Shown in pieces: positions 21,730 to 33,195 of a stretch of 64,000 bases of DNA (position 1 is the first letter of the stretch; every line of letters begins with the position of its first letter). The stretch is taken from NCBI GenBank assembly GCA_963555705.1, contig OY743176.1, positions 37,804,497 to 37,868,496 of the forward strand, given 5' to 3'. Under the pieces are notes generated by a model. The model worked only from the letters and a program-made list of their open reading frames with translations. It searched no databases and was not told the DNA's origin. The stretch comes from Ligustrum vulgare. Taxonomy: Eukaryota > Streptophyta > Magnoliopsida > Lamiales > Oleaceae. The translations under genes and the position numbers were made by a program.

Positions 21730-24543
21730 TGTAACACCCCAAGTTTAAAATCTAAAACCTAGGCGTGTTAACTTCCATTCACATTATATGCGGAAATAAT
21801 TGTCTAAAACACTTGAACGTTTCATTTACTATTATAAAAATTTTACAAAAATTTCGGCGGAGTCTCCTCTATAACTTGGACATAACCAACCTGTAGAGGG
21901 ACATCATACATACCATATATACAGAATTCTCAACCCATTTAAATCCAACATTCATCATCCAACCAAAATTCCAAAATTTAACTCCAACATTAATTCCCAA
22001 ACTCCTCAACACAAAATTTTCCAGAAATAACAATAAACATTGACAAAAATGAAATAAGAGGTAAGTTAACCTCTTACACGTCATCCATACTTAATCAAAA
22101 CTAATTCCAACTAAAAATTTTCCAATGATAAATGAATTAAGGAATAATTTAAATGATATCTTAAATAAATTTAAGTTTATTTTAAAAGGGTTGAAGCGGG
22201 TATAGCATGAGTCAGCTGCCGAGTGCTCTCCTCGAATCACCTAACTTTCATCACCTGAAATGTTGGGGAGGGATTGGGGTGAGCTAAAGCTCAGTAAGTA
22301 AACTTTATGCATGAATGCATGCTTATGATATGAATGCTTTAAAAATTTCCATACATGTATCCCCTTTTTCTTTACTTTCCAGAACATTCAAACTTCCACT
22401 TAACATTTCAAAACTTTCACTTGACATTTCAAAACTTTCACTTTATTTCCATCGTGAGCTCACTTGATGTAACTTCTAGTCAATCAGAATACAATGGGCA
22501 ATTACTTATTTGGAACCAGATTAACATGCGCATTTCCACCGCAAAGCGGTTTAACATTCACTTTCCCACCGCAAAGCGGTTTAACATTCACTTTTCCACC
22601 GCAAAGCGGCTCATTCACTTCATTCCACCGCAAAGCGGCTCATTACATTCGGGTACGCCGGTCCCCCGCGCCCCATTTCCCACTCGCATCTTTCATGACA
22701 TAGAAGTACACCCATTCTTTCAAAAAACTTGGGATACATAATTTTTGATAAAAATTGCACTTTGACACATTCCTTTCATTAAAACATTTGACTTTCCCAT
22801 TTCGATGCCAACGCATGTTTGATGATGCAATGACATGCAACGTGCATGCTTGAACATTTCCTTAACTACACATAATTGCATATGGTAGACCAAAAGCATT
22901 AAAATTTCGTAATTAACACGAATGTCAATCAAGCACATTAATTCCACGTTAACATTCAACTTTGATGAAAGTAGGGGGGGAGTTTACTTACTTGCAGTCC
23001 TTAGTAATTTACCGTTTCTGAATTTGCAAGTGGAGGAGCATCGGCTGCCCGTGACGTCAATGTACCAAAATCCTAGTTGTACCCATTCATTTAATAAAAT
23101 ATACTTTTAGTTCAAAATCGCATTTTAAACTCTAAGTAAGGTTAAAACTTTCATGTGACTTATAATTCAAATCAATTGGAATCTTAAACTATGTCAAACA
23201 CAAATCATACTTCATTCGAAATAAGAGATTAACTCAAATGCCAAAATTGAAATCTAACTAATCAAATTACGTAAAGGTTAAAGTGATGGAAATCTTCATC
23301 ACAACTTGAATTTCACAAAGACAATTCCAATTAGCATCTTAACTATTCGAAATCTGTAAATTCTCAAAAATGACAGTAAACCTTTCAATTGAATTCACAA
23401 ATTCATAATTTTGGAAATGTGAAATCATTCCATATAAATTAATAAATCAAAAATAAGAACTATAATTAAAAATGTACACTAAAAATTCAATTTATACAAT
23501 CTTATTATTTGAAATCCCAAATTAAAAATTTCTATTTAAAACAACCATAAACCAATAGAAAGTCAATTAAATACCCTCATTAGTTAAAATCTGAAAATTA
23601 TATACATTCAATAGCTAGACATAGATACTAGCATCATCATCCAAATTCTCAATTAGCATTCTATCAACTCATAAATCTGAAAGCTAATATATCTCTCTTT
23701 ATAATTTCTCCAAATTTAAAATTTACAAATATAGCACAAATTTAAACCCAACTTTTCAATGTAAATCACAAATTCATGAATTTCGAAATATGTAGAAATC
23801 ATACATACGTAAACACCAAATTCCCAAATTCAAAATATGAAAAAAAAAAGAAGAATAATATTACTCAAGTTTTAAATTAGGCAGTTCGCTAATTTTCACA
23901 GCTCTCACAGTTTAGGAAATATGATGTATAAACTAAAACACAACCAAATGTGTGTGTGCGCGAGTGTGCTGTGGGTGTGTGCGCAGCGGTGAAGGGGTGA
24001 AATATGGTCTCACCGAGGGCAGGGAAGTGGTGGGGCCGAGGTTGTGGTCACCGGCGGTGTGGTGGTTGCCGTCGAGAGATCGAGAGAGAGGGCGAAGTCG
24101 AGAGAAACGAGAGGGATGGAAGCGAGATGAGAGAGAGCGGGTGAGATGAGGGCTAGGTTTAATTGTTTTAAATTTTGAAAATTTGCAATCTAGTCCCTCA
24201 GCTCTCATAAATTGGTAATTTAAGTCCACGACCCTCAAATAAAATTCCAAAGTGTCACCAAACTTTTCTCAACTTCAATTTAATGCAATTTAGGCAACTT
24301 ACTACTCAATTAAAATAGAAATGGTAAGTAACAATTAAAATAAACAATTAGGTACAGAATTGTGCATAAACAAGTTTATCAACATTTTAATTGGTACATT
24401 GATCGTGACGGCGTCCAAGTCCTTCCACTGCAATTTCATTCAAAACATTGACGTAAAATTCATTAAATTTTAAATTTCAAATAACATTAACATAAATATT
24501 ACATGAAATTTTAAAGGGCATGAAAATGAAAAGCGATATTACA
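21730..24543 (-). mobile_element. Solo LTR, family D
   Basis: A 2,814-bp LTR from TGTAACACCCC to CGATATTACA has perfect duplications CATGT (21725-21729 and 24544-24548). It sits inside integrase of B2. Read on the minus strand it carries the hairpin GAGCT/AGCTC (about 22281-22293) preceded by TTACT, the counterpart of the E-family hairpin. CACCGCAAAGCGG-type units occur four times at 22537-22640. A GAGA-rich stretch lies near 24067-24145. Confidence 0.92.
22537..22640. repeat. Short tandem repeat CCACCGCAAAGCGG
   Basis: Four degenerate copies of a 14-base core (the part CCGCAAAGCGG is nearly palindromic) spaced 27-35 bp lie within the D solo LTR. Confidence 0.85.
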
Positions 24544-24548
24544 CATGT

Positions 24549-24960
24549 AGTAGAAAATAATAATTTAGTACCCATCTTTCCCTACAAGACTTTCCAAAAG
24601 TAGCTTAGGAACTTAACATCCCTATCAGACAAAATACTCCTAGGTACCCCCATGGAGTCTCACAACCTCCCTAAAGAATAGGTCAGCTATGTTTGTTGCG
24701 TCATCAGTTTTATTACAAGGAATAAAATGCGCCATTTTGCTAAACCTGTCTACCACCACAAATATCGAGTCTCTACCTTTTTTTGTCTTAGGCAGACCTA
24801 ACACAAAATTCATGGATATATCTACCCAAGGTTCATTAGGTACGGGCAAAGGTGTATACAAACCTTGTGGTAAGACTCTAGACTTAGATTGCTTACAAGT
24901 TATGCACCTTTCACAAATATGGTGAACATCCTTTTTCATTTTAGGCCAATCAAAGTGCTC
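24549..24960 (-). pseudogene. B2 CRM integrase N-terminal half
   Basis: This continues the frame broken at 21724: [17 protein letters not shown] (zinc motif), the first catalytic Asp region ([31 protein letters not shown]) and [10 protein letters not shown], where an extra base shifts the frame near 24645. It ends abruptly at 24960-24965, joined to a B LTR through the 5-bp microhomology TTGTA. The RT and RNase H of this copy are deleted. Confidence 0.85.
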
Positions 24961-25593
24961 TTGTATTTTACAATGCTGAATAAAGCCATATATATAGGCA
25001 AAGAAAATAAAGCAACTAAAAATAAACTAGAATTCAACCTAAACTAAAAAGCTAAAAACGCCTAACATTAACTTAAAATTCGGAACCTAATTTACGGCCG
25101 TGAAAACGACATTTACGGCCGTAATCACGCTACGGATTAAAAATTGACAACATATGTTACGGCCGTGAAAATGACCTTTACGGCCGTAATCAATACTCTG
25201 AATTAAAACTACTAAACTTTTTACGGCCGTGAAATAGAGGGTTACGGCCGTAAGTCCTCTTCTGCATAATTTCGCCATTGTAGTGTTACGGCCGTAATTT
25301 TGGCTTTACGGCCGTGAATCCGTTACGGCAGTAATATCAGGCTTTACGACCGTGATTCCATTGCTGCCCAATTTTCTTGTTCTTCTTTGATCCCAATGTA
25401 TTGCAATAACTTTGGCTCCTCTTCCACATTGTTATGCAACGTAAATGAAGTCTTTGCACTAGAGCACTCGTCCATCCACGCTTGCATGAATCCTTGCATT
25501 GCCTGCTTGATTCTTTTGGCTCTTTGTCTCATTATTGGTCCTACGGGCACGTGCGACGGGTCAACGTTCTTCGAGCCACTCCGGAACTCATCA
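24961..25593 (-). mobile_element. 3' LTR of CRM element B1, left part deleted
   Basis: The LTR portion from TTTTACAATGCTG to GGAACTCATCA (25593) is followed by the polypurine tract (TCCCCTCCCTGTTG, 25594-25607). About 300 bp of its U5 end are lost at the microhomology junction. A TATA-like TATATATAGG is near 24990. Confidence 0.85.
25094..25353. repeat. ACGGCCGT array in B1 3' LTR
   Basis: Sites start at 25094, 25115, 25159, 25180, 25223, 25244, 25288, 25308, 25325 and 25346. Spacings 21, 44, 21, 43, 21, 44, 20, 17, 21 are identical to the array at 2887-3146. The last (25346) is the degenerate ACGACCGT that overlaps the pol stop codon. Confidence 0.95.
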
Positions 25594-26585
25594 TCCCCTC
25601 CCTGTTGAAAAGGTTTCGTCCTCGAATCATCACCTGCATCAAACAGAGAAAGATCAGCAACATTAAATGAAGCAGACACATTATACTCACCTGGAAGATC
25701 GAGCTTATATCCATTCTCATTTATCTTTTCAAGGATCTGAAAAGGTCCATCGCCTCTTGGCTGCAACTTAGACTTTCTTAGGGTTGGGAATCGCTCCTTT
25801 CGCAAGTGCACCCACACCCAATCACCTGGCTCGAACGTCACTTGCCTCCTACATTTGTTGGCATGAGTCGCATAACGCTCATTTTTCTTTTCAATTTGTC
25901 CTTTCACCTTCTCATGAATTTCTTTCACAAACTTAGCCTTTTTCGCCCCGTCCAAACTGCTCCGTTCATCTGCAGGTAAAGGAATTAAATCAAGAGGAGT
26001 TAGCGGGTTGAAACCATAAACAACTTCAAAAGGTGAACATGAAGTAGTAGAATGCACAGATCGATTATAAGCAAATTTCACAAATGGCAAACATTCCTCC
26101 CAACTTTTTAGATTCTTATTTATTATAGTGCGCAAAAGTTGGATTAATGTCCTATTAACTACCTCGGTTTGACCATCAGTTTGTGGGTGACATGTAGTAG
26201 AAAATAACAATTTAGTACCCATTTTCCCCCACAAGACTTTCCAAAAGTAGCTTAGGAACTTAACATCCCTATCAGACACAATACTCCTAGGTATCCCATG
26301 GAGTCTTACAACTTCCCTAAAGAATAGGTCCGCTATGTTAGTTGCGTCATCAGTTTTATTACAAGGAATAAAATGCGCCATTTTGCTAAACCTGTCTACC
26401 ACCACAAATATTGAGTCTTTACCTTTTTTTGTCCTAGGCAGACCTAACACAAAATCCATAGATATATCTACCCAAGGTTCATTAGGTAAGGGCAAAGGTG
26501 TATACAAACCTTGTGCTAAGACTCTAGACTTAGATTGTTTACAAGTTATGCATCTTTCACAAATATGGTGAACATCCCTTTTCAT
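25344..26585 (-). CDS. B1 integrase with CRM-type C-terminal tail
   Basis: A 413-codon open frame. Zinc motif [12 protein letters not shown] (residues 6-17). Catalytic core: Asp in PWVDISMDF, second Asp in IVSDRDVKF, Glu in [17 protein letters not shown]-terminal barrel [13 protein letters not shown] and [16 protein letters not shown]; then [14 protein letters not shown]. The last about 83 codons lie beyond the polypurine tract inside the 3' LTR and carry [18 protein letters not shown], resembling the LTR-encoded tail of CRM centromeric retrotransposons. It inserts element cDNA into chromosomes. The frame is separated from RNase H by a one-base shift near 26620, so the Met start shown is not a true start. 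Confidence 0.9.
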   Translation of the reverse strand: MKRDVHHICERCITCKQSKSRVLAQGLYTPLPLPNEPWVDISMDFVLGLPRTKKGKDSIFVVVDRFSKMAHFIPCNKTDDATNIADLFFREVVRLHGIPRSIVSDRDVKFLSYFWKVLWGKMGTKLLFSTTCHPQTDGQTEVVNRTLIQLLRTIINKNLKSWEECLPFVKFAYNRSVHSTTSCSPFEVVYGFNPLTPLDLIPLPADERSSLDGAKKAKFVKEIHEKVKGQIEKKNERYATHANKCRRQVTFEPGDWVWVHLRKERFPTLRKSKLQPRGDGPFQILEKINENGYKLDLPGEYNVSASFNVADLSLFDAGDDSRTKPFQQGGDDEFRSGSKNVDPSHVPVGPIMRQRAKRIKQAMQGFMQAWMDECSSAKTSFTLHNNVEEEPKLLQYIGIKEEQENWAAMESRS

Positions 26586-26625
26586 TTTAGGCCAATAAAA
26601 CTGCTCTTGTAAAGTTTCTAATGTC

Positions 26626-27795
26626 TTAAAAACACCAAAGTGCCCCCATTAACCCCCCACCATGAGCCTCACGCACAAGCAATTCACGCATAGAACAATT
26701 AGGCACACAAAGTTTACTTTCCCTAAACAAATAGCCATCATGCCTATAAAATTTATCAATTGCACCTTTTTCACATGAAGCATAAATGGTAGAAAAATTA
26801 GGGTCATTAGCATACATACCTTTAATATATTCGAACCCAAGCAACTTCGCATTTAAAGAAGTTAAGAGAACATACCTGCGAGAAAGGGCATCTGCTACCA
26901 CATTCTCCTTACCTTGCTTATAGCGAATGACATATGGAAAGGTCTCAATGAATTCCATCCAACGGGCGTGTCTTTTGTTTAGCTTACCTTGTCCCTTGAG
27001 GTGTTTCAGTGACTCGTGGTCAGTGTGTATAACGAATTCCTTTGGCCACAGATAGTGCTGCCATGTTTCCAAGGCACGAACAAGAGCATAAAGCTCCTTG
27101 TCGTAGGTAGGATAATTCAAAACTGCCCCACTCAGCTTTTCACTAAAAAATGCAAGCGGCCTTTTTTCCTGCATAAGAACGACTCCAATACCTATTCCTG
27201 ATGCATCACATTCAATCTCAAAGGTTTGGTTAAAGTTAGGTAAAGCCAAAACCGGTGCGGAACATAACCTATCCTTAAGCATTTTAAAAGCATTTTCTTG
27301 TGCTACCCCCCAATGGAATCCTACACTTTTCTTGACTATTTCTGTGAGTGGTGCTGCAAGTGTGCTAAAATCTTTAACAAATCTCCTATAAAACCCAGCC
27401 AACCCGTGGAAGCTCCTAACCTCCGTAATAGTTTTGGGAGTTGGCCATTCTTTAATAGCTCGAATTTTCTCCTCATCTACCTCAACACCATTTGCACTAA
27501 CGAACAAACCAAGAAAAATTACCTTTTCCATGCAAAAAGTACACTTTTTAAAATTAGCATATAGTTTTTCAGTTTTTAAAACTTCCAAAACAGATCTTAA
27601 ATGTTCAATGTGATCACCTAAGTTCTTACTATATACCAAAATGTCATCAAAGTATACCACGACAAATTTACCAATGTAAGCACGCAAGACATGATTCATT
27701 AATCTCATAAAAGTGCTCGGTGCATTTGAGAGGCCGAACGGCATAACCATCCATTCATATAAACCATATTTGGTTTTGAAGCTTCCATTCATCAC
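26626..27795 (-). pseudogene. B1 reverse transcriptase (C-terminal half) and RNase H
   Basis: A 389-codon frame: [29 protein letters not shown], the RT catalytic box YFDDILVYS, the connection [20 protein letters not shown], then RNase H with [39 protein letters not shown] and VADALSRRY, and a linker ending in HGGGLMG. All recognisable catalytic residues are present. It is broken at both ends by frameshifts (near 27780 and 26630), so no full Pol can be made. Confidence 0.88.
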
Positions 27796-28681
27796 CTTCT
27801 TTCATACGAATTTGGTGATAACCACTCTTAAGGTCTATTTTACTAAAAATACTAGCACCATAAAGTTCATCAAGCATGTGATCAAGTCTAGGTATGGGAT
27901 GGCGATACTTTACCGTAATATTGTTGACTGCCCTACAGTCCACGCACATCCTCCAAGTCCCATCCTTTTTGGGTACCAACAGAACTGGTACTGCGCATGG
28001 GCTCATGCTTTCCCGAACATAGCCCTTTTTCAGCAGCTCTTCAACCTGCTTTTGTAGCTCCTTGGTCTCTTCTGGATTACTCCTATAAGCTGGCCTGTTT
28101 GGAATGACCGCTCCTGGCACGAAGTCAATCTGGTGTTCAATCCCTCGAATTGGCAGCAGCCCACTCGGAATCTCCTCGGGAAATAAATCTGCAAATTCCT
28201 GCAAAAGAGACACAGCTAAACTGGGGAGGGAGTGGTTAGCTTCATCGAGCACAAGGAGAGAGTCCTTGTACAGTAGTAAAATCACAGGTTTATTTATAGA
28301 AATAGCTTTGGTGATGTCACTCTGTTTTGCGTAGAAGCTTACCTTTGTTTTCTCTCTTTTACTGGCACTCTTCACACCCTCTCCTTTTTCTGGGATCGTG
28401 GTCCCAACTCTCGGTTTTTCACACAACTCTCCTTTTTTCGGGATCGTGGTCCCGACCCTCTTCTGTTCACTCAACTCTCCTTTTTCCGGGATCGTGGTCC
28501 CGACCCTCTTTCTCTCTTCCTCACTTTTTAATTTCAATTGGTCTTCATAGACCTGTTGAGGTGACAAAGGCATTAGTTTGACATTTTTCCCATCCTTAGT
28601 GAAGGTATACCTATTTTTAAATCCATCATGAATAACCTTCACAAACCACGCTATCTTCATACTTCCCAATCGCCAAATCAA
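27755..28681 (-). pseudogene. B1 protease-RT linker and RT N-terminus
   Basis: This reads GKNVKLMPLSPQQV, then three near-identical tandem units of about 19 residues (RVGTTIPEKGEL; 28366-28510), then ANHSLPSLAVSLLQEFADLF, PSGLLPIRGIEHQIDF, the RT fingers (MCVDCRAVNNITVKYRHPIP) and FSKIDLKSGYHQIRM. A frameshift near 27780 separates it from YFDD. The ANHSLP to IDFVPGA block is the part retained, as the terminal block, in A-family ORFs. Confidence 0.88.
28366..28510 (-). repeat. Three in-frame tandem repeats in B1 polyprotein
   Basis: The unit GGGATCGTGGTCCC (plus strand, itself an inverted repeat GGGA-TC..GTCCC) with CTCTCCTTTTT flanks is repeated three times at about 57-60 bp, coding RVGTTIPEKGEL-type units. 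It lies in the variable linker between protease and RT. Confidence 0.8.
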
Positions 28682-29063
28682 CTACCACCTGTTTATTTAC
28701 CTTAATCTCGCCCGATTCATTTAACCACTGTAGCTTATATGGCCTAGGGTGTTTTAGCATAGGTAGGCACAATTTCTCTACTAGAGTAGTGCTAGCAACG
28801 TTCGCACAACTACCCCCATCTATTATCAAACTACACACCTTGTTATTCACAAAGCACCTAGTATGAAATATATTTTCTCGCTGCTCACCCGACTCTTCCA
28901 CCTTAACTTGAGTACTAAGGGCTCTCCTAGTGACAAGTGATTTAGCTACTGCATAGTCCGCATCATCATTTTCACTAACATCCTCTAGAGCTGGCATATC
29001 CTTATACTCATCCTCCACTTCTCCCCCTTTCTCATCCTCCGAACTTAATACCCCATCACGCAA
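28626..29063 (-). pseudogene. B1 protease domain
   Basis: Retropepsin-like: RCFVNNKVCSLIIDGGSCAN with the catalytic Asp-Gly-Gly-Ser, then VASTTLVEKLCLPMLKHPRP and LNESGEIKVNKQVVVDLAIG. A frameshift near 28640 breaks it just before the second conserved motif. An acidic linker (EDEKGGEVEDEYKDMPALED) precedes it. It would process Gag-Pol in the particle. Confidence 0.85.
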
Positions 29064-29102
29064 AACTAATATTCGTTTATTTGGACATTGTGAAGAAATA
29101 TG

Positions 29103-30239
29103 TCATAAACCCGAACATTTAAAACAACGAATATCCCTAGTCCTAGGAGTTTGAGAATCAAAAGCAATTTTACCTTTGTTGGGTGGCTCTACTTTTCCCT
29201 TTGGTGCCTCAAATTTATTTTTCTGCACAATCCCTTCATTTTTTGAAGTCCCACTCCATGTAGACCTTCCAAAAGAATTGGAACTGGTAGAGAATTTGGA
29301 AGTTCCCTTCCTTTTTAATTGTCGCTCCACTTTCATGGCCATGTGAAGCATCTCCTCCAAATCGATATAATGCTGCAATTTAATAACATTAGCAATATCT
29401 CGATTAAAACCATTTAAAAATCTAGCCATGGTAGCATCGGGGTCTTCCTCTATATTTGCCCTAATCATGGCAACCTCCATCTCCCTGTGGTAATCCTCCA
29501 CACTCTTACTACCTTGCGAAAGGGTTTGTAATTTTTGGTAGAGATCCCTATAGTAATGTCCAGGCACGAATCATTTTCTCATAAGGGCCTTCAACTCATC
29601 CCAAGTTTCAATAGGCCTCTCCCCATTTCACCTTTTACTAGTTACCAATTGATCCCACCATACTATAGCATAATCAGTAAATTCTACGACTGCCAATTTA
29701 ACCTTTTTAGATTCAGAATAATTATGACAATCGAAAATCAATTCTACCCTCTTTTCCCATTCAAAATAAACGTCCGGATTACTTTTACCTTGAAACGAGG
29801 GAATGGACATTTTAATGTTACCAACATGTCCATCGACATCATCCCTACGATTACGCCTATATCCCCTATCACGTCTTTCTCCCCGATCTCGTCTCCTACC
29901 AACACTAGTAATAGATAAATCACCACTATCCTCATCACTATCAACAACCTCAACACGTTCAGTCCTAGCTCTAAATTGTGGGTTGAAGTCATACCTTAGT
30001 GGTCTCCGTAAATTAGGAAAATTGCGCGGTTGTTCCTGACGTGGTTGAACATTTCCCGCACCTCGTGTCTCCCCCGGATTATTATCCCTTTCCACATTCA
30101 CGCCGGATTGTTGACCAAATTTTGCTTCCAACTTGGCATCCAACCTCGCCTCAAATTTTGCAAAACGTTCCTCCACCATTGCAAGCATTTTGAAATCTTG
30201 AAGATCCTTTTCCGTTGACGAAACTTCCTTCTGTGACAT
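29103..30239 (-). pseudogene. B1 Gag with in-frame TGA stops
   Basis: Starts at ATG 30239. An N-terminal coiled coil (MVEERFAKFEARLDAKLEAKFG), an Arg/Asp-rich region (GRRRDRGERRDRGYRRNRRD), the capsid domain (IPSFQGKSNPDVYFEWEKRV; YAIVWWDQL), then after TGA stops at about 29628 and 29568 the capsid end (HYYRDLYQKLQTLSQGSKSV) and a zinc knuckle Cys-X2-Cys-X4-His-X4-Cys that itself contains a TGA at about 29100. The first two TGAs fit CpG decay of CGA codons. The N-terminal coiled coil resembles that of A7. Confidence 0.85.
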
Positions 30240-30837
30240 GGTTAGTAATAAAGAAAAGAGAAAAAATATTAAATAAAGATCCTCACGTGTTTTATCGCTC
30301 GTGTATCACTCAATTTGGCTTTTCCCCTCTATTAATCTCACCACTCTGCCTTTTTCCTCTCTATTCCCTTTTTTCCCACGTTCTCAAAGAACCCACCAAA
30401 CTAGTCACGGATTTGGTCCTTGTGGAATAAACCCCAAAGTGTAAATAAGGAAAGTTGATGGAAAATATTGGAATTAGGAAATTTAAGAAAGAAATTATGG
30501 AAACAAGAATTCTAGCAAGAAGAAGTTTTATGGAAACAAGAATAAAGAATTTTATGGAAACAAGGATTTGTTGGAAAGATTTGCCCAAGATTATTTTCTT
30601 GATTTCTTGTCCAAATCAACAACTATCTTTTTTTCTTCTTTTTTTTGTTTTTTTTTAATAATATCCTATTCAACAAGAATAATCAAGAATAAGAAAAACA
30701 GAAATTGGCAAATCTTGAATTTTCTGAAGAAATTTCAAGAAACACGAATTGGAATGAAATTTTTTTTTTTTTGAATGATTAATAACTGGAAATAAAAGAA
30801 AAAGAACTGGAATACTAAATAATTGGATTTAGAGACA
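30240..30837 (-). other. B1 untranslated leader
   Basis: AT-rich, with GGAAACAAGAAT-type degenerate repeats (30490-30570) and T/A tracts. No supported ORF. Confidence 0.55.
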
Positions 30838-30850
30838 GGCTCTGATACCA
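30838..30850 (-). promoter_or_regulatory. Primer binding site of B1
   Basis: The minus strand reads TGGTATCAGAGCC, two bases from the LTR edge at 30853; 13 bases match the initiator tRNA-Met complement. Confidence 0.93.
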
Positions 30851-30852
30851 GA

Positions 30853-31748
30853 TGATGTGATCCGTTACGGGGATCAACAAGAACACGCGGAATTAAACGC
30901 CGGAAAGCTCTAAAATCCAAGATAGTAGACGGTAACAATGCAACCCCGACCTCACGACGCAAGAACTATGGGTATATTAAACCCAAAACCCGTTACGATG
31001 CGGAGATAAGAACCACAAAGGGGGAACGCCACAAAGGTTGTCAAATCCTTTGATAAGTTCAATTTGTTCGACGAGAACACGAAGAAAATATAAGGGAATA
31101 TCTCACCTTCAATATCATTAATCTCAAGAATAAAAGTTGTATGTTACAATGCTAAATAAAGCCATATATATATAGGCTAACAAAATAAAGCAACTAAAAA
31201 TAAACTAGAATTCAACCTAAACTGAAAAGCCCAAAATTAGGTTTTACTTACGGAGCCAAGTTACAGCCGTGACTTATACTCTTACGGCCGTAAGCAAGCT
31301 ACGGATAAAAAATTGAAAACATATGTTACGGCCGTGACTATTTATATTACGGCCGTAAGCTACCTTCTGAACAAAAATTAAAAGTTGCAAAATCCTGGGT
31401 TACGGCCGTGAGACTTGGCCATGAGAAGATATGTTACGGCCGTGAAGGCCTTTTTGTCCAAAATCCGCCAACATGGTTTTACTGGCGTAAAAGTAGGGTT
31501 ACGGCCGTGAGAATGCTTCTGTCTCAATTTCTTGTTGATCTTTATTCCAAATGCGCAGTAACAACTTTGGTTCTTCTTCCACTTTGTTATGCAACGTAAA
31601 TGAAGTCTTTGCACTCGAGTACTCGTCCATCCACGCTTGCATGAATCCTTGCATTGCCTGCTTGATTCTTTTGGCTCTTTGTCTCGTTATTGGTCCTACG
31701 GGCACGTGCAACGGGTCAACGCTCGTTGAGCCACTCCGGAACTCATCA
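30853..31748 (-). mobile_element. 5' LTR of CRM element B1 (complete)
   Basis: An 896-bp LTR runs from TGATGTGATCC to CCGGAACTCATCA (plus strand), an imperfect terminal inverted repeat. On the minus strand: truncated copy of the pol tail, ACGGCCGT array, TATA-like TATATATATGG (about 31162-31174), then R/U5. The flank from 31749 (CAAGG, expected duplication) is A-family leader, so B1 inserted in an A element. The other flank is lost. Confidence 0.92.
31263..31508. repeat. ACGGCCGT array in B1 5' LTR
   Basis: About eight sites from 31263 (ACAGCCGT) to 31501. Compared with B2 a segment of roughly 37 bp between sites is missing near 31415. Confidence 0.88.
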
Positions 31749-32134
31749 CAAGGAATTATCAAGAATTTAAGAAAATTCAAGAAAGTGGTTCTTGAATTTC
31801 AGAATGACTTTTTTTTTTTTTTTTGTGAATTATGATGAATTTTCAGAATTAATAAAAATAAAAAAAAATTTAAATATTTTTTTATTAATAAAATCCAAAA
31901 ATTTGACACGAACGCAACAAAACAAACGGTACTGGATTTGGATGAAAAACGAACAAGAAAAACACTCAAATAACAAAAATAGGATATGGATGATTTTTAT
32001 GGGACTCGATGATAAACATAAAAATCAAACTGGATAGAAAAACACAAGAACCTGAATTCAGAGTCCAGCTCTGATACCATATGATGTGATCCGATACGGG
32101 GGTCACCAAGAACACGCGGAATTAAACGCCGGAA
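31749..32134 (-). mobile_element. A-family leader, primer site and LTR stub (A4)
   Basis: Leader with the hairpin AAATTCAAGAA/TTCTTGAATTT (about 31773-31800), primer site TGGTATCAGAGC at about 32068-32079 on the minus strand, and LTR TGATGTGATCCGATACGG from 32082 that stops at 32134, where a reversed E-type LTR is inserted. A small remnant of the element that received B1. Confidence 0.8.
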
Positions 32135-32712
32135 TGTAGCGCCCCGAGTTCCTATACCCGATTCACTACGTCATTTTCTGTCTAAATTTTTCGAATAATA
32201 TTTTTGCGGAAGAAATAATTGAAATTCATTTTTGGCAACATTAAATAAACTGTAATGTCCGATAAAATTGAAACATTTATGAAACCATTTGAAATAGTAA
32301 ATCGAACCATTAACTTTGTAAAGAAATTGACAATGTCATAATTTCTCAAATAAATGAATTTCTCTAAATTATTCGATTGTTTGGAAAAATACGGAAATCA
32401 TTAACGTCAAACTTTCAACCGTTTAACGATTATTGCCACCATCATTCATCGCTCGCCACCGTCTCCGAAATCTGCAAAACTGTTAAAAAGTAGGGTGAGT
32501 ATTTCATGGGGGAAATACTCAGTAGACTCATCGCAAATTAATTAATTTATAAGATGATTAAACACATAAATCCCGGCTCTTTATAAAACGGGCATTGATA
32601 GAGCTTCTTTATAAAACGGCTCTTGATAAAACTCATATTGTGCATTACAGCACGGGACATATTGCAAATCATAGGCTCTTTGAAAATAGCTCTTTGAAAA
32701 CAGCTCTTTGAA
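32135..32712 (-). mobile_element. Reversed E-type (F-like) LTR fragment
   Basis: Matches the first 580 bp of the reversed LTR at 60799-63946 (TGTAGCGCCCCGAG start; hairpin at about 32495-32522; GCTCTTTGAAAA repeats). It breaks at 32710-32712, with 3-bp overlap GAA, into G internal DNA. Confidence 0.82.
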
Positions 32713-33195
32713 GAAAAGACTTAATGTTGGAGATTAGAGAGAAAGTGTTCTTGCAAGTAACTCCTATGAAGGGTAATTTTCGTTTCGACAAGAACGGGAA
32801 ATTTGGTATTGTTTCATCGGACCATTTGAAATACTAGAGAAGTGGATAATGTGGCTTATTGTTGGCTTTGCCACCAGAACTTGCAGTTGTTCACGATATT
32901 TTTCATGTTTCTCTGTTAAGAGGGTACGTTCGTGATCCTAGTCATGTGGTGAATTATCAGTCTATTTCAGTGAAGAAGAATTTGACTTAAGAAGAGACAC
33001 TTATGTGCATAGTAGAGAGAAAAGTCCATGTCTTAAGAAACAAAGAGATTCCATTAGTTAAAGTCCAGTGAGGTAGACATGATAGCGATAAGGCTATCTG
33101 AGATAAAGAAGAAGAAGAAGTCTGGTTAAGTATCCAGAAAGAACAGATCAAGTAAGTTTAATTTCGAGGACGAAATTATTTTAAGGGGGTAAGGT
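32713..33195 (+). mobile_element. Duplicated 3' internal end of element G
   Basis: By eye identical to 39837-40319: a degenerate integrase/chromodomain tail (FRFDKNGKFG; VHVLRNKEIPLVKVQ), TTTCGAGGACGAAA and the purine tract AAGGGGGTAAGG. It lies left of a complete LTR, so the locus is internal-LTR-internal-LTR, as after LTR-mediated unequal crossover. Confidence 0.85.
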
